64,000 nucleotides of DNA from Xenopus tropicalis. Its lineage: Eukaryota; Chordata; Amphibia; Anura; Pipidae. Where the stretch lies: positions 32,601,712-32,665,711 of the forward strand of contig NC_030679.2 in NCBI RefSeq assembly GCF_000004195.4, read 5' to 3'. The notes beneath the pieces are model-generated. The model was not told the origin of the DNA and made no database searches. It was given only the letters and a program-made list of their open reading frames with translations. Numbering within the stretch: position 1 is the stretch's first letter; the number at the start of each line of letters is the position of its first letter. Below, one piece after another: positions 49,835-61,121 of this stretch. Position numbers and translations under genes: made by a program.

Positions 49835-50342
49835 GGGGCCCATTTACTTACTCAAGAACGGGCCGAATGCGTCCGATTGCGTTTTTTTCGTAATGATCGG
49901 TATTTTGCGATTTTTTCGGAAAATTATCGCGACTTTTTCGTTACCAATACGATTTTTGCGGAAAAACGCGAGTTTTTCTTAGCCATTCCGAAAGTTGCGA
50001 TTTTTTCGTAGCGTTAAAACTTGCGCAAAAAGTTGCGATTTTTTCGTAGTGTTAAAACTTGTGCAAAACGTTGCGCCTTTTAAGTTTTAACGCTACGAAA
50101 AAAGCGCAACTTTTCGCGCAAGTTTTAACGCTACGAAAAAAATCACAACTTTCGGAATGGCTACGAAAAACTCGCGTTTTTTCGCGCAAATCGTATTGGT
50201 AACGAAAGAGTCGCGATAATTTCTGAAAAGTCATAAAGGCGCCGAAAAAATCGAAAAAAATACGAAAAAGTCGCAAAATGTTCGTTTTCCAATAGGAATT
50301 CTTCCAATTCGGTCGGAATTCGTGTCTTAGTAAATCAGCCCC
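49835..50342. mobile_element. Harbinger-like palindromic MITE
   Basis: TTA duplicated (49832-49834 and 50343-50345), same interior as 45237-45706. It is inserted in another repeat that begins at about 49735. Confidence 0.87.
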
Positions 50343-50349
50343 TTAGTAT

Positions 50350-51960
50350 GCGACAAAACCGCGACAACTTCGAATCCAACAATTCACAATCTAAAACTTG
50401 TCGAGCTCACGTTTGAGTCAATGGCAGATGTACCCTTCCCTGGAGGATTTTTCTTTGCTTTGAAACTTTAGAGGCGTTCAGATTTTTGACGCTGTTTTGA
50501 CCTAATAGGAATACATGCATTATCTTTGACACCACTTGCAGCAGTCTGGGGTGCACCATACGTCTACGAATGTATGTAAAGCACATCAAAAATGCTTTAT
50601 TGGGCCACCACAGTAGACTTCTATTATTTCATTTTAGCAGTGTTACAAAGGTGCCATGTTGTGCCAAAAGGTACAGACTTGGTTCTATTAAAAGATATGT
50701 TTTTACAACAGAGAAAATGTATCCTCCTCTTTGCAGCTAAAATTATTTTATTAAGGCTGTTTAACTTGTGTCCTAGAAGAAGGTTGTTACAGTCCCCAGA
50801 ATGCCCTTGAGCTAATAAGACTTCTTGCTATGATATCATCAGTTCAGTAGAATCCAGCTCACACCAATGTAACACATTGCATTCTTACTCTATTACACAG
50901 AAACATTTGCACTGATTTTTATGACCTGAAAAAAAGCTAATAAATTTGCAGGTTTAACAGAGTGTATGAAATAAAAAGCATGTTGTTATCCAGTCTAAAA
51001 CGAAGCCGCACAAAAATGATGATACATAACCAAGTAAACAGAAATGGATTGTGTAATTACATTTAGTTCTGGAGGCATAGTTTTCCTGAGCTTTCTATAT
51101 TTGCTTTTATGGCGTGTGTGCTGATGATATTTGATTTGCATTTGATGCTTTGCTGTACTGAACCTTAACCTTTGCGCAGTTCAAAACGTATGCTTGAACA
51201 ATGCAGTCCATATAGTTGTGTTGTTGATATTCAGATTTCAGTTGCTGAAAAACTATGAATTGTGATTACTGGAAATAATTAGATTGTTAAAAGCTGAAAA
51301 TGGAAGAGTGGTTTGGTGAAAGCAAAACTTCTCTACTTATAAAATGTAGAATATATGTCGAAATCTATAAGCTGCCTTAGATCAGTAGGCTAACAATGTT
51401 TAGACCATAATTCAGCAATCTTTAGTATCGGTTAGTATCACTGCTTATATCTTGTTAGTTGAAAACCATATAGATTTCACACATAAGTAAAAATGGTTAT
51501 TTTTATAGTGATTACTACAGGCCACTATTTGTCTAAAATTGTCTAAGATTGTCCACCTTTCTCTAAGAATACTGTATCTGCAGTATTCAATATAGGACAA
51601 CTAAACAGAGTTTTATTTAAACAAAACTACTGCAAAGAAAGGGGGGGAATATGGTGTACCATGCAAAAGGAAAACTCAATCTATAACTTATCTTGACAGG
51701 ATGAATACACTTTGCAAAACTATTACCATTTTATAGTATCCCACACTCAGAATGTCCTGGATAGGTACTTTATTTCACCCCACAAACATGTACTATAAGA
51801 GAACCTTTATTAATTATAAGCTTTTTTTTAGCTACTTTACCACCTTGTCAGTAGTAACTATTTAATATCCAAATTTCCAGGGGATAGGGAGTTATGCTAT
51901 CTAAACCATTTATACACCTATAGAATAATCCAAGCCCCCTCCAAATTCAATTTTTTTATC
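50350..51960. other. intronic, no gene
   Basis: The first 150 bases continue the repeat that hosts the 49835 MITE; the rest is unremarkable. Confidence 0.45.
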
Positions 51961-51965
51961 CAGGT

Positions 51966-52105
51966 ACAGGTATGGGAACTGTTATCCAGAACTTGGGACT
52001 TGGGGTTTTTCCGATAGGGGGTCTTTCTGTATTTTGGACCCAATAGGATTGTTTTGCCTCCAATAAGGATAAATTATATGTTAGTTAGGCTCAAGTACAA
52101 GTACC
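51966..52105 (+). mobile_element. TA-flanked MITE, left half
   Basis: TACAGGTATGGGAACTG to GCTCAAGTACAAG; the right half is missing. Confidence 0.75.
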
Positions 52106-52934
52106 CATTGACAGATGGAAAGATTTACCAAGCCACATTCCCCTAGAAAAGCAGACGGAAACTAATTCTAACACAAGGTGGTTAGATATAAACATTTTAC
52201 TGTCTAACAGTTAAACAAAATATAAAACCTATGCCAACAAAAAACAGTGACAAAGAGCAAGTTATAATTTCCTTGTATTTATACAGAAAATTTGAGATTA
52301 TATGGCACACTTAAAAGAAAAGCCATGTTTTGCCTCTTGGCAATGCCTGCAATAAAGGATCTGAAATAAAACTGGGAAAAGTAATTATGGCTTCATTCTG
52401 TATGCCAGATTAAATATTTCACTTTGATTTCTCTAATTCCTAAAGTGCTCTATGCAGCAAGAAGTACATTTGGGGAAATTGTTAGTGTATATTGTCTTTT
52501 TCTCACCTGCAATATTGCAAAGACAAAAAGATAAAGCCTACATAAGACTGACTATTAAACTAAACTTGGGCTTTTTTAATTGTTTTTAGCCAGGAAAGCA
52601 GGTTACAATTAAAGCAAACTGTAGAAGTATGTAACCATCATTTGGCTCTTTGCTTTGCATATAATGAAAGGCTAGTAATATCACACTGTATATGCTTTAG
52701 ATAGAGATGAAAGCTGCAGAAATAAATACCTACTGTATTTGAGAATTGCTTTCTGGAAACTTTTTAATTGTTTGATATAGGGAGTAAAAAATTGCTTCTG
52801 GATCTTACTGGACAGCAATTGGCACTGATTGATCAGTAATACATTACTATGCACGGTACTTTAGCAGATATTTAGGCATGTTGTAATAAAAGAAGACATA
52901 ATAGCAAAGGTGTAAGTGCAAAAAATCAGGTGCA

Positions 52935-53045
52935 AAACACAGGTTAGGTAATAGCAAGAGCAAAGTTTGCTACACTTGTTATCACCTATAGCAACCAATC
53001 AGCAGGTAGCATGCAAACTGGGCAAACTTTGTGCCTTTAATTACA
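52935..53045. mobile_element. fold-back MITE, deleted copy
   Basis: AGCAACCAATCAGCAGGTAG and GGCAAACTTTGTGCCTTTAA; one arm is shortened. Confidence 0.65.
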
Positions 53046-53437
53046 TATTGGGTTATGTCTACAATAAACCTGCCACCTTGTTGTAGCTGCCACTGATAGT
53101 TGCAACTGTTCTTTGTATGCGTTTCAGCTCCTGCTTGGGGCCTTTTTTAAGGAAGCACAGTCGGTATATATATATATATATCCAGGTGTCGAAGAAGCCA
53201 CTCATGCAGGCCTTACGAAAAATTTAATGGTACTTTATTAGAAGTGGTGGACTAACATTTGGCTGGAACCTCAGCCTTTCTCAAAGTAATAAAGAACCAT
53301 TGAATTTTTCGTAAGTCCTGCGTGAGCGGCTTCTTCGATACCTGCATCTATTGATTACACAATTGCTGCACCCAGGTGTATTTTTTGCAATTACACAAGA
53401 GTGCCAGCTTGTCTCTATTTTATATATATATATACAT

Positions 53438-53645
53438 AATTTATCCAAATGACGGCACTCACAGGAACTTTGCACACATTTTCAAAAATAAAGAAAAAAC
53501 TTTAGGTTTATTAGATCCAACGTTTCAGATCCCTGATGAAGTCCCAGTATTGGAGTGAAACGTTGAATCTAATAAACCTAAAGTTTTTTCTTTATTTTTG
53601 AAAATATGTGCAAAGTTCCTGTGAGTGCCATCATTTGGATAAATT
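53438..53645. repeat. inverted repeat around motif C
   Basis: Arms of about 88 bp (53438-53526 and 53557-53645) are near-perfect reverse complements, sharing AATTTATCCAAAT outer ends. The centre holds the CTGATGA/stem II portion. Confidence 0.85.
53527..53570 (+). ncRNA. hammerhead-ribozyme-like motif C
   Basis: Stem I AGATCC (53527-53532) pairs with GAATCT (53565-53570) at five of six positions. CTGATGA is at 53533-53539, again followed by one extra A; stem II is weak (CCA/TGG plus wobbles), GAAA is at 53557-53560, then CG and TT. It sits at the centre of a large inverted repeat (53438-53645). Confidence 0.5.
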
Positions 53646-53917
53646 ACATCTTCAATTACCACACGAGCACTCAGGTAGCATCTCTGGCTTATGGTGTGCT
53701 GCTTACGTTACTGCTTATATATATATAAATATATTGATAAAGGTCCCAGATGAGGCCCGAAACGTCGATCTAAATAAAATAAGTATCTTTTTTTTATTAA
53801 ATTTTCCTGGTGTGCATCAGCATTTTTTACATATTTACATTGTTTATCTGATTTGCACCCAGGTTGTTATCCCTATAAGTGTGTGCCTCAGCCTTTTTCT
53901 ATATAGATATATATATA

Positions 53918-54079
53918 CAAATAAAATAATGAGCCGCACTCGCAGCTAACGTTTCGGCTGCTTCCACAGCCTTTGTCAAAAGGCTGTGGAAGCAGCCGAA
54001 ACGTTAGCTTGATGCTACAATAAATTTTTCCCTTTATTTGCTCACTAAGACCTGCGAGTGCGGCTCATTATTTTATTTG
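53918..54079. repeat. inverted repeat with GAAACGTTAGC arms
   Basis: Outer arms CAAATAAAATAATGAGCCGC and complement, and inner arms containing CGGCTGCTTCCACAGCC and complement, flank a short centre. About 45 bp present in the right arm (54010-54051) is missing from the left, so this is not a simple hairpin duplication. Confidence 0.85.
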
Positions 54080-54164
54080 TGAATTTTTGGCTTGGACTCT
54101 GCACCCAGGCACCCTATTTCTTCATTAACGTGAGTGCCTGTTGCCTTACACTTTTTCATAGATA

Positions 54165-54215
<51 letters not shown>

Positions 54216-54453
54216 CGGTATAGATATTATATATTTATATTTTTTTACAATAAAATGTAATGAATTTCACTGGTTATTTATATTTTGTTTTGTTATATTT
54301 ATGTCATATAAAAAAGAGTGTGAGACTTTTTTTTTATCATCTTTAGTCATCTTTACTTGTGAAGCATCAATCTGTGCACAAATAGACAAAGGATTAATTT
54401 TTGCTAATTAAAACATATGTTGCTTTTGTCATGGTTTGTTTTGTTACGCCAAC

Positions 54454-54548
54454 CTTGTCAGAATGTTTGATGATTTCTGGAAATAACTGTGCATAAACTG
54501 TCATTTCTGATTTCTTTCCATCTGGATAAAATTCCACAACAACACCCC
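54454..54548 (-). other. unidentified candidate exon (95 bp)
   Basis: On the minus strand an acceptor (gtgtgtatttggcag) is followed by 95 open bases (2 + 31 codons) and a possible donor (GACAAG|GTTGGC). The peptide contains GVVVEFYPDGKKSEMTVYAQ and then LFPEIIKHSDK. Its composition looks like real protein rather than translated repeat. If the donor is not used, the frame stays open for about 20 more codons to a stop at about 54394, giving a possible terminal exon. I do not recognise the family: it matches nothing I know in DOCK2 or INSYN2B. It could be an alternative dock2 exon, an exon of another nested gene, a fragment of a pseudogene, or chance. Confidence 0.4.
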
Positions 54549-54748
54549 CTGCCAAATACACACACAAAATTAATGAATACATTTACAGTAAGTAGGTAAT
54601 AAAATAAGACTGAGGTACACACCTGCTGATTTTAAATATATTTCAAAAGTTTATACTAGGAGGAACCTAACCTTTTGAACATATGTTGTCTTTTTTAGTG
54701 GATGTAACACTGAGAGTTCAGATGTTCTTGGGGCCATAATAGATACTG

Positions 54749-55450
54749 TTAAAGGAGAAGGAAAGGTAAAAATTAAGTAAGCTTTATCAGAAAGGTCTAT
54801 GTAAATAAGCATAGAATCACTGAGTCCTCTATCAAAAGAAACACAGGATTTCTTGTCTCCTTTTTTTTGAACATCTTCGTTATCAGACTTCCTCTCTTTA
54901 AGGGCTCCTTCATGTTTGGGGCACGAGTCTGCTCAGTTCTATCCTCTTTCCCCCTCCCTTCCCCTGCACCCCCTCCCATAAGAATGCATAAGAACTCACC
55001 CCCCCACACCCTGAGGAATGTGTGATCTGAGCTTCCAAAGGCTATAACTGCAGCAGGAAGCTACCAAGACCAAGCTAAAATGGCAGTTGATATTAAAGGG
55101 AGTTTCTAGGTATACTCAGGTATAGTAAAGGTTTCTGCTGAATACATTTAGGGGCACATTTACTAATCCACGAACGTCCGAAAAGCATCCGAATGCGTTT
55201 TTTCCGTAATGATCGACTTTGATCGACTTTTTCGCGAATTGGCGCGACTTTTCCGTCACCGCCTTGACTTTTCCGTGAATTGGCACGACTTTTTCGACGC
55301 TGTCGCAAAAAAATCGGATTGGTTCTTCCGCCGTTTACAATTGCTCAATACAATCCGATTTTTTCCCATTCAGAATTCGGATTCGTGGATTAGTGAATGT
55401 GCCCCTTAGTGTTCTAGGTGGCACTAATGTGATGAATCTATTGGATCTAA
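54749..55450. mobile_element. T2/Kolobok-like element interrupted by a Harbinger-like MITE
   Basis: Left end TTAAAGGAGAAGGAAAGG at 54749. GTTCTAGGTGGCACTAATGT at 55410 is shared with the T2-like copy at 9508, so the element resumes after the insertion at 55151-55405. The right end is not resolved. Confidence 0.7.
55151..55405. mobile_element. Harbinger-like palindromic MITE, short form
   Basis: GGGGCACATTTACTAATCC to TGAATGTGCCCC within TTA duplications (55148-55150 and 55406-55408). Confidence 0.87.
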
Positions 55451-55454
55451 ATAT

Positions 55455-57110
55455 AATAGAAGAAGTAAGAGGTTAAGCCATCGGTGGTTAGAATACAACA
55501 TAAGTGGCGTGGGGTACAGAGGAGCAAAATGGCTTGGATTGGCATCACTGGATAAGGGGACATGCAAGGGCTCTAAGGCCTATTAGGAGAGATCAAAAGT
55601 TTTGTATATGAGTCTAGTCTACAGGGTGTGCACAAGAGTGGGTCTCAGAGGTCTCAGAGGCTTTACCATAGACTTTTAAGTTCCCACATAAACAAAATAT
55701 TTTGTGTTCCTTTAAAAAATTGTAATCAAACAAAATATTAATATAGGTATTTGACCAGCTCTTGTTCCTTACATAATTTAGCCCTTATTTAGAAATATGT
55801 GATTTATTATTAGTAAAAATCTAAAGGAAAAATGGGCAATCAGATTAGGGGATTAAGAGATAAAAGAAGAAGTTAAAAGAGGTTGAAGGGAAGAAATCAG
55901 TGGATGTGTCTTATAGATAGGAATGGGATGAAGAATAAAGGGTCATTGGAACTCTAAAACAGTAATACCAAAGAGGGGAAGGCAAAAATATAGAAGAAAT
56001 GATGGGAGAAATACATTTTAAAAGCAGTATCAAGAGGCTTTCTCTTTACAGGTAACATGCTTATAAACTAGCAACTGACATTTTACAACAGGCTTCCCTA
56101 TCCTTCAATAAATCCACACTACAAGTCAAAAAAGAAATCCTCATGGATCTGTGAGCCCACTAGGATATAAATCTCTCACTCTGACAACTCTAACCTTCAG
56201 CAAACGTTTCTTAAACAAAAACACTGCAGCTTCCAACTAAGTCAATGTAATTAAAATTGTGTATTTTAGACATTTAAAGCACACTCGCAGCTCTGCTAAT
56301 GCTCTGTATACCAATAACATACATTGCTAACCGTAAACCAGTTTTACAGTCATTTTATGCAATTCCTATTAATTTGATCATGAAGCAATGTAACTAAAAT
56401 AATCATCTTATTTGAGCCAGCTGTTTCTTATCTAAATATAACTAAGCTCCAGCAGGGAGATTAGAGAGAATAGAAGTTTAAAAAAAAATATAAAAAAAAA
56501 ATGTTTATTCCCTATTTTAGGCCAAATAAATGCTCTTCTCAAAGCAATGCCGCAATCCCATTCCACAGATGCTAAATACTGTATAACCTAATAATTAGAA
56601 GGTAGAGTATAAGGAATTACCTCCTTTGCTTTTCTATCTAAGATATTTTTAAACAATTAGTAAAATGTTTTTTATATGTAAATATATGTTCTCCCTACAT
56701 CCAGATTTATTTTGTTTCTCTATTACAGCCAGTTCTTTTTGTTACTTCCTTTTCTAGCATGAAGCACCACCCCTTTTGCTTTCTGAGTACTCCTTTTCTC
56801 TCTGACTATGATAACCTGAAAGAGGTACCTACTGCTCATGCATGATTGATTTTTAATTGGAGAAGAGGCAGTGAGCATTTGAGGTCTTCATAGTCAGAGA
56901 GAGAGAAGGGGTGGTGCATCATGAGAAGGAAGTCAGTAAAAGAGCTGCAGTATAATAGAGAGACAAAATAAATCTGCATGTAGGAAGGTATGCTATAGTG
57001 GGAGCTGTTTATGTTAATTTTGGTAGATTTAAAAATAAAAGGCTTACTTATCCTTTCAGCTCTTAATATTTCATAAAATGTACACCAAAAACATGATATT
57101 GACTTGCCAC
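55455..57110. other. intronic, no gene
   Basis: Purine-rich in 55800-56040; two similar GAGAGAGAAGGGGTGGTGC-like stretches in opposite orientation (56762-56800 and 56895-56930) suggest an old inverted repeat. Confidence 0.4.
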
Positions 57111-57118
57111 TGATTATG

Positions 57119-57720
57119 TATATATGTATATCTTTATTTATAAAGCGCTACTTATGTACGCAGCACTGTACAGTAGAATACATTAATACAAACAGGGGGT
57201 TATGAAGATAATAGATAAATACACAGTATAACAATAAATACAGATAAATGCATACAAATAAATACAAGATTCAGTTGCAATAAGTTAAGAGTCAGAGGCA
57301 CAAGAGGATGGAGGTCCCTGCCCCGTAGAGCTTACAATCTAGATGGGAGGGTAACTTACAGACACAAATAGGCAAATATAAGTGCTGTAGGTCACAGTGG
57401 TTGACATTACAATATAAGTGCCAGTTCCCAGATCAGGTGCTGGGTGAGTGCTCCAAAAGGTAGTCTTTAAGTTTAGTTTTAAAAAGACTGAGGGAGGATT
57501 CTCTCCGGAGGAAGTCAGGGAGGGCATTCCAAATGTAAGGGGCAGCAAGGCAGAAAGGTTTAAGGCGGGAGACAGCAGTAGTAGTGGGGGGCGCAACCAA
57601 GCGATTGCTCTGTGAGGAACGAAGGAGTCGTCCAGGAACGTAGGGAGACACAAGAGAGGAGATGTAGTGAGGAGCAGAGGAATGGAGGGCTTTGAAGGTT
57701 AAGAGAAGGAGTTTGTAAGA
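57119..57720 (-). mobile_element. 5'-truncated L2/Rex-like LINE copy
   Basis: The insertion includes the polymerase C-terminus plus a 3' UTR of about 310 bp. The UTR contains the often-repeated stretch complementary to ccctgccccgtagagcttac (57317-57336) and ends near 57119 in AT-rich short repeats. The right edge coincides with the loss of frame at 57720. Target duplication was not resolved. Confidence 0.75.
57433..57720 (-). pseudogene. C-terminal end of an L2/Rex-like LINE reverse transcriptase
   Basis: On the minus strand a frame opens just after an in-frame TAA (57721-57723) and runs to a TGA at 57433-57435. It reads TFKALHSSAPHYISSLVSPY near its start and FCLAAPYIWNALPDFLRR near its end, followed by a SLSLFKTKLKDYLL helix. 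This is the terminal signature of L2/CR1/Rex1-group non-LTR retrotransposon polymerases (F.ALH..AP.Y...L ... F..AAP..WN.LP). Only about the last 95 codons remain, so it is 5'-truncated, as is usual for LINE insertions, and has no catalytic domain. Confidence 0.85.
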
Positions 57721-57993
57721 TTAGCTCTGTAAGTGGAGAAGAGGGTCAACAAAACAACATGTTATCAACAATGATACCTTAAGAGTACTACCCCTTTAGC
57801 TCAGTTAAAATCCGTCAAAACTATGGTTTATGTAGAATATAAAGTGCAATGTCTAGTGCAGAACAGGACAGATGAGGATAGTAGATAAAGATACATTTGG
57901 GAGTGGGCCAGGGCACTGGAGGGTCTGGTTGCAGGTGGCCTAATTTGCACACAAAGGACAGAGGGTGCTAGTCTGGAGGGACCCATGGCACCT

Positions 57994-58075
57994 GACTCAA
58001 GTATAAGCCGAGGGTGACTTTTTCAGCACATTTTGGGTGCTGAATAACTAGGCTTATACTCGAGTATATACAGTA
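57994..58075. mobile_element. miniature copy of the CTCGAGTATAAGCC element
   Basis: CAAGTATAAGCCGAGG and GGCTTATACTCGAG arms around a small hairpin (CAGCACATTTTGGGTGCTG). Confidence 0.75.
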
Positions 58076-58079
58076 ACTT

Positions 58080-59114
58080 AAAATGCATGGAATTCAAAAA
58101 AGAAATATTATTGAGTCAAGCACACTTCAAATAAAGTTGAATTCTAGCATTATATTATATATAGCATTATATCACAGAAATCTAAAGATATGAAAAGTCC
58201 ATTCTCATTGTGTTAGATCTGAGAATATCACTTTTATTAATAGGACGTTGAACCTGTCCTTAAGCCTCACCAGCAATGAATGTTTTGTGGACATCTCTAC
58301 AGAGCACCAGTGGATCATTCCATGGATGGGAAGTTCTGACAGCCTCCCATATACTTGGAATATCAATACAACATGCACTGCTGGAACCGACAGTTTTGGC
58401 AACCAATGCCTTAAGTACTATATAGGAAAATATAGCAGCTTGTAAATATGGAATTATAAAAATGTACTTATATCAGATGTGCATTATATTACTTATAGTT
58501 ACACTTGAGTGAAGACATAAATAGCATCACTGGGGAAAAATAGGTATAAACATGTGCAAATTGATCCTCAGCTCACAATTCATTTTAACACCCAAAACAT
58601 TTTTAAGCCACTGCCATAGAGCAAACCAGAATTCTGTATATTTTAAAAATAAGGATACCGTTTCTGAAATGTAACAGTGTGGAGAGCACAGCTAGAAACA
58701 AAATGTAATATATTCTGCACGTAGAAGAATGTGACAGAATTTGTCAAAACTGAAACTCGGACATTCAAAAAATCCAATTAAACCCTTTTGCTGAGTTCAT
58801 TCAGTCCATTTTAAGATGCCAGATACCAGCAGCCACACGTTACACAATAACCCCTGCTTGTTAAAGGGGTTATCTGGTCAACATGTGGGTTATTTTTAAC
58901 TGCTAACCTGGAACCCAACGCCTTAGCATTTAGTAAGCTGCAGTAGCTTCTGCCCAGCCATGCAGTAGGCACCTAAAAATTATGTTTAATGGAGTGACAT
59001 GGCAGTTGCTATGTACATCATACAGATACCAAGCTGTAATAAACATGCACATTAATTAGATGTACATTGGCATTTACTGTTGATAACTAACAATTTCATT
59101 TTTTCTTCTTACAG
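58080..59114. other. upstream flank of the insyn2b exon
   Basis: Unique-looking AT-rich DNA ending in the strong acceptor at 59114. No promoter element is convincing. Confidence 0.45.
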
Positions 59115-59829
59115 AAGATATTTTCTGGGCTGCAGAAATGATCGGTGAAACATAAGAACAAACCCTCTATCTATATATATTTGAACAGTTTACCAAACAA
59201 AGCAAGGCATAAAGCACTCCAGAGCAATTACAGACAAAGATTAATGCAACGTTGCTGGCTTTAGTTCGTCATTAAATGGAAGAAATTATGCCAGCTACTA
59301 AATTTGTGCAATGTACTCTGGGATATATTTCTGAAGACGCAATTTTCCTCCAACAAATTAATGTTTGTGCCCTTATTAATAATGCTGCAAGGAAGGAAAA
59401 AATATTTAAATGGCTGTAACAGCAAGACTTAGCAGAAATTACTCAAAATGAAATGTTGCTATGTACTATAGAAAGTGCTATTAAAAAATAGAGTGACAAT
59501 TTAGTTCTCAGTGACAGTAATTCCGTATTAATCATATTTATTCAGTATTTAATTATATGTACAATACTGTCACATATTAAATGTAAACAGGAAAGTAGAT
59601 TCACTTTTCTTAAAACACCATCACTTTGTATCGATGAAAAAACATCTTGTTTGTTGATGAAACTTAATCTCAAAGAGTAGGTTATATGAGAAAGACAAAA
59701 ACATTACAAGGATTTGTCTGGAAATATCGAAGAAAATAAGGCTCTAAAATGAGCCCCTCTACAAAACATTTTATGGACTTGGTTAAATTATGGCTTCGTT
59801 TTCAGATACATTTTAAGTGATCCACTGGA
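59115..59829 (+). other. insyn2b: probable 5' UTR part of the main insyn2b exon
   Basis: A strong acceptor (pyrimidine tract cattttttcttcttacag) ends at 59114, followed by 715 bases with many stops and short upstream ORFs before the insyn2b start codon. A second, weaker acceptor (ggcttcgttttcag) ends at 59805, only 24 bases before the ATG. Either could begin the exon. No promoter or upstream non-coding exon was recognised, so the transcription start lies elsewhere, probably upstream in the dock2 intron. Confidence 0.5.
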
Positions 59830-61121
59830 ATGGGTCACAAAGAAACAAGCTGTATAGCCAACGAGCCCTACAACTCAATGGAACAGAAACCACTAAGGGT
59901 GCGGCCTGCACTGCTGAAAAGAAAAAGTCTTGACACTTCCGACAATACAAAGCCATCTAACCACAGAAGAAACAAGTCTCAGCAAGTACGCTTTAAGGAA
60001 GACAGCACAAGTACTACTTCTCTAGGTTGTGCCCCACTGGTAACAGAGCCAGGTGAAAACGTTCCACTAGTAAATGGAAGAGATGAAAGGTGCCACAACA
60101 TATCAATGTGTCTGCTGGCTAATCCTGAGTCCCAATGTGGACTTCAAAACATTGCTATACAGACTTCCCCAAGCCTGAGAAAACATTTTCCAAGCTTTAA
60201 GACAAAAAAACTTATAGCTAGCAATCCTATAAGACAATTCGCTAAAGAGCCAAGCTGTTTCCTGAGTAATGGGGACCTTTCAGAAGAAGAAGTGGCAGCT
60301 CAGCTATCCCATTTGAGAATAGTCGAACAATTAGAAGATGGCTTCAAACATGTGAGTAGACATGGTTCTGTTAAACAAACATTACCCAAAGCACAAAGCA
60401 ATGGACCTATCAGTGAAAGCTCAGAATCAGAATCTGTTGAACTGTTTGAGAAAGTCCCAGCCTTTACACTTGTACCCGATAATAAGACTGAAAACACTTC
60501 CAAGGGTTATGGGAATGAATATTCAGAAAGATCTCATGAAAATACTTCACAAACTTTGAAGGTCACACCAGCGAAACAAACTAAACCAAAACACCAACAA
60601 GGCTTTTGTCATTCAAAGCAAAGTATAAATGAAGAATCATCACCATCACTGAAAACACATATTGACTTGAATAGAACTGCATCTGTAACACCTTCTTTTA
60701 ATAGCAGTGTCTGTAATCATCTTCACTCAGAGCACCAGCAATTGGAAAACTCCACCAAAGGTTCAGAAAGTGAACCTCGGGTCAGTGATAATCAAGCATT
60801 CGTACCATTTCCGAACAATACTGGAATACAAACTAATGCAGAAACAGTCGTAGCAACGGAGACAAATACAAATCGGCTGGATTCCTCCCAGCCCTGTAGT
60901 GGCATACAAAGTATCTCATGCTTTCCAAAGAGTGAAGAACAATGTGATACTAACAAGGAAAGCAAAGAAGGAAACCAAAGCCAGAAGGCACATGGCGAAT
61001 TCTGTTCCTTACAAGGTAAACTACAAACCATAGAAGAATCCTTGCAATCAAACAAAGAGAAGATTAAGATCCTTTTGAATGTAATTCAAGATCTGGAAAA
61101 GGCCAGAGCTCTCAATGAAGG
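59830..61121 (+). CDS. insyn2b: insyn2b main coding exon (inhibitory synaptic factor 2B)
   Basis: This is the large first coding exon of INSYN2B (FAM196B), sister of INSYN2A, a component of the inhibitory postsynaptic density. It supplies 430 codons plus two bases of codon 431. Recognisable blocks are a basic VRPALLKRKSLD (residues 24-35), HRRNKSQQVRFKED (45-58), NIAIQTSPSLRKHF (107-120), a long Ser/Thr/Asn-rich low-complexity middle, and a C-terminal amphipathic coiled-coil helix at 393-431 (EKIKILLNVIQDLEKARAL). These match the mammalian family protein, of about 535 residues. The open frame runs on to a stop at 61171-61173, but the last 16 codons look intronic: the donor is GG|GTACGA at 61122 and the phase fits the next exon. 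The ATG at 59830 has G at -3 and +4. The mammalian start seems to align with Met17 (59878). No signal peptide or membrane segment is seen. Confidence 0.95.

Larger units (their letters stand above)
53160..54212. repeat. cluster of hammerhead-like elements separated by TA tracts
   Basis: TA tracts at about 53165-53180, 53421-53434, 53717-53727, 53902-53917 and 54166-54212 separate four or five short elements: 53182-53420 (a minus-strand degenerate copy near 53262-53300), 53438-53645 (palindrome with motif C), 53728-53895 (core GATGAGGCCCGAAACGTC) and 53918-54079 (palindrome with GAAACGTT in both arms). Each ends in an AATAAA or T-rich tail and a GTGAGTGC-like stretch. Confidence 0.75.
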
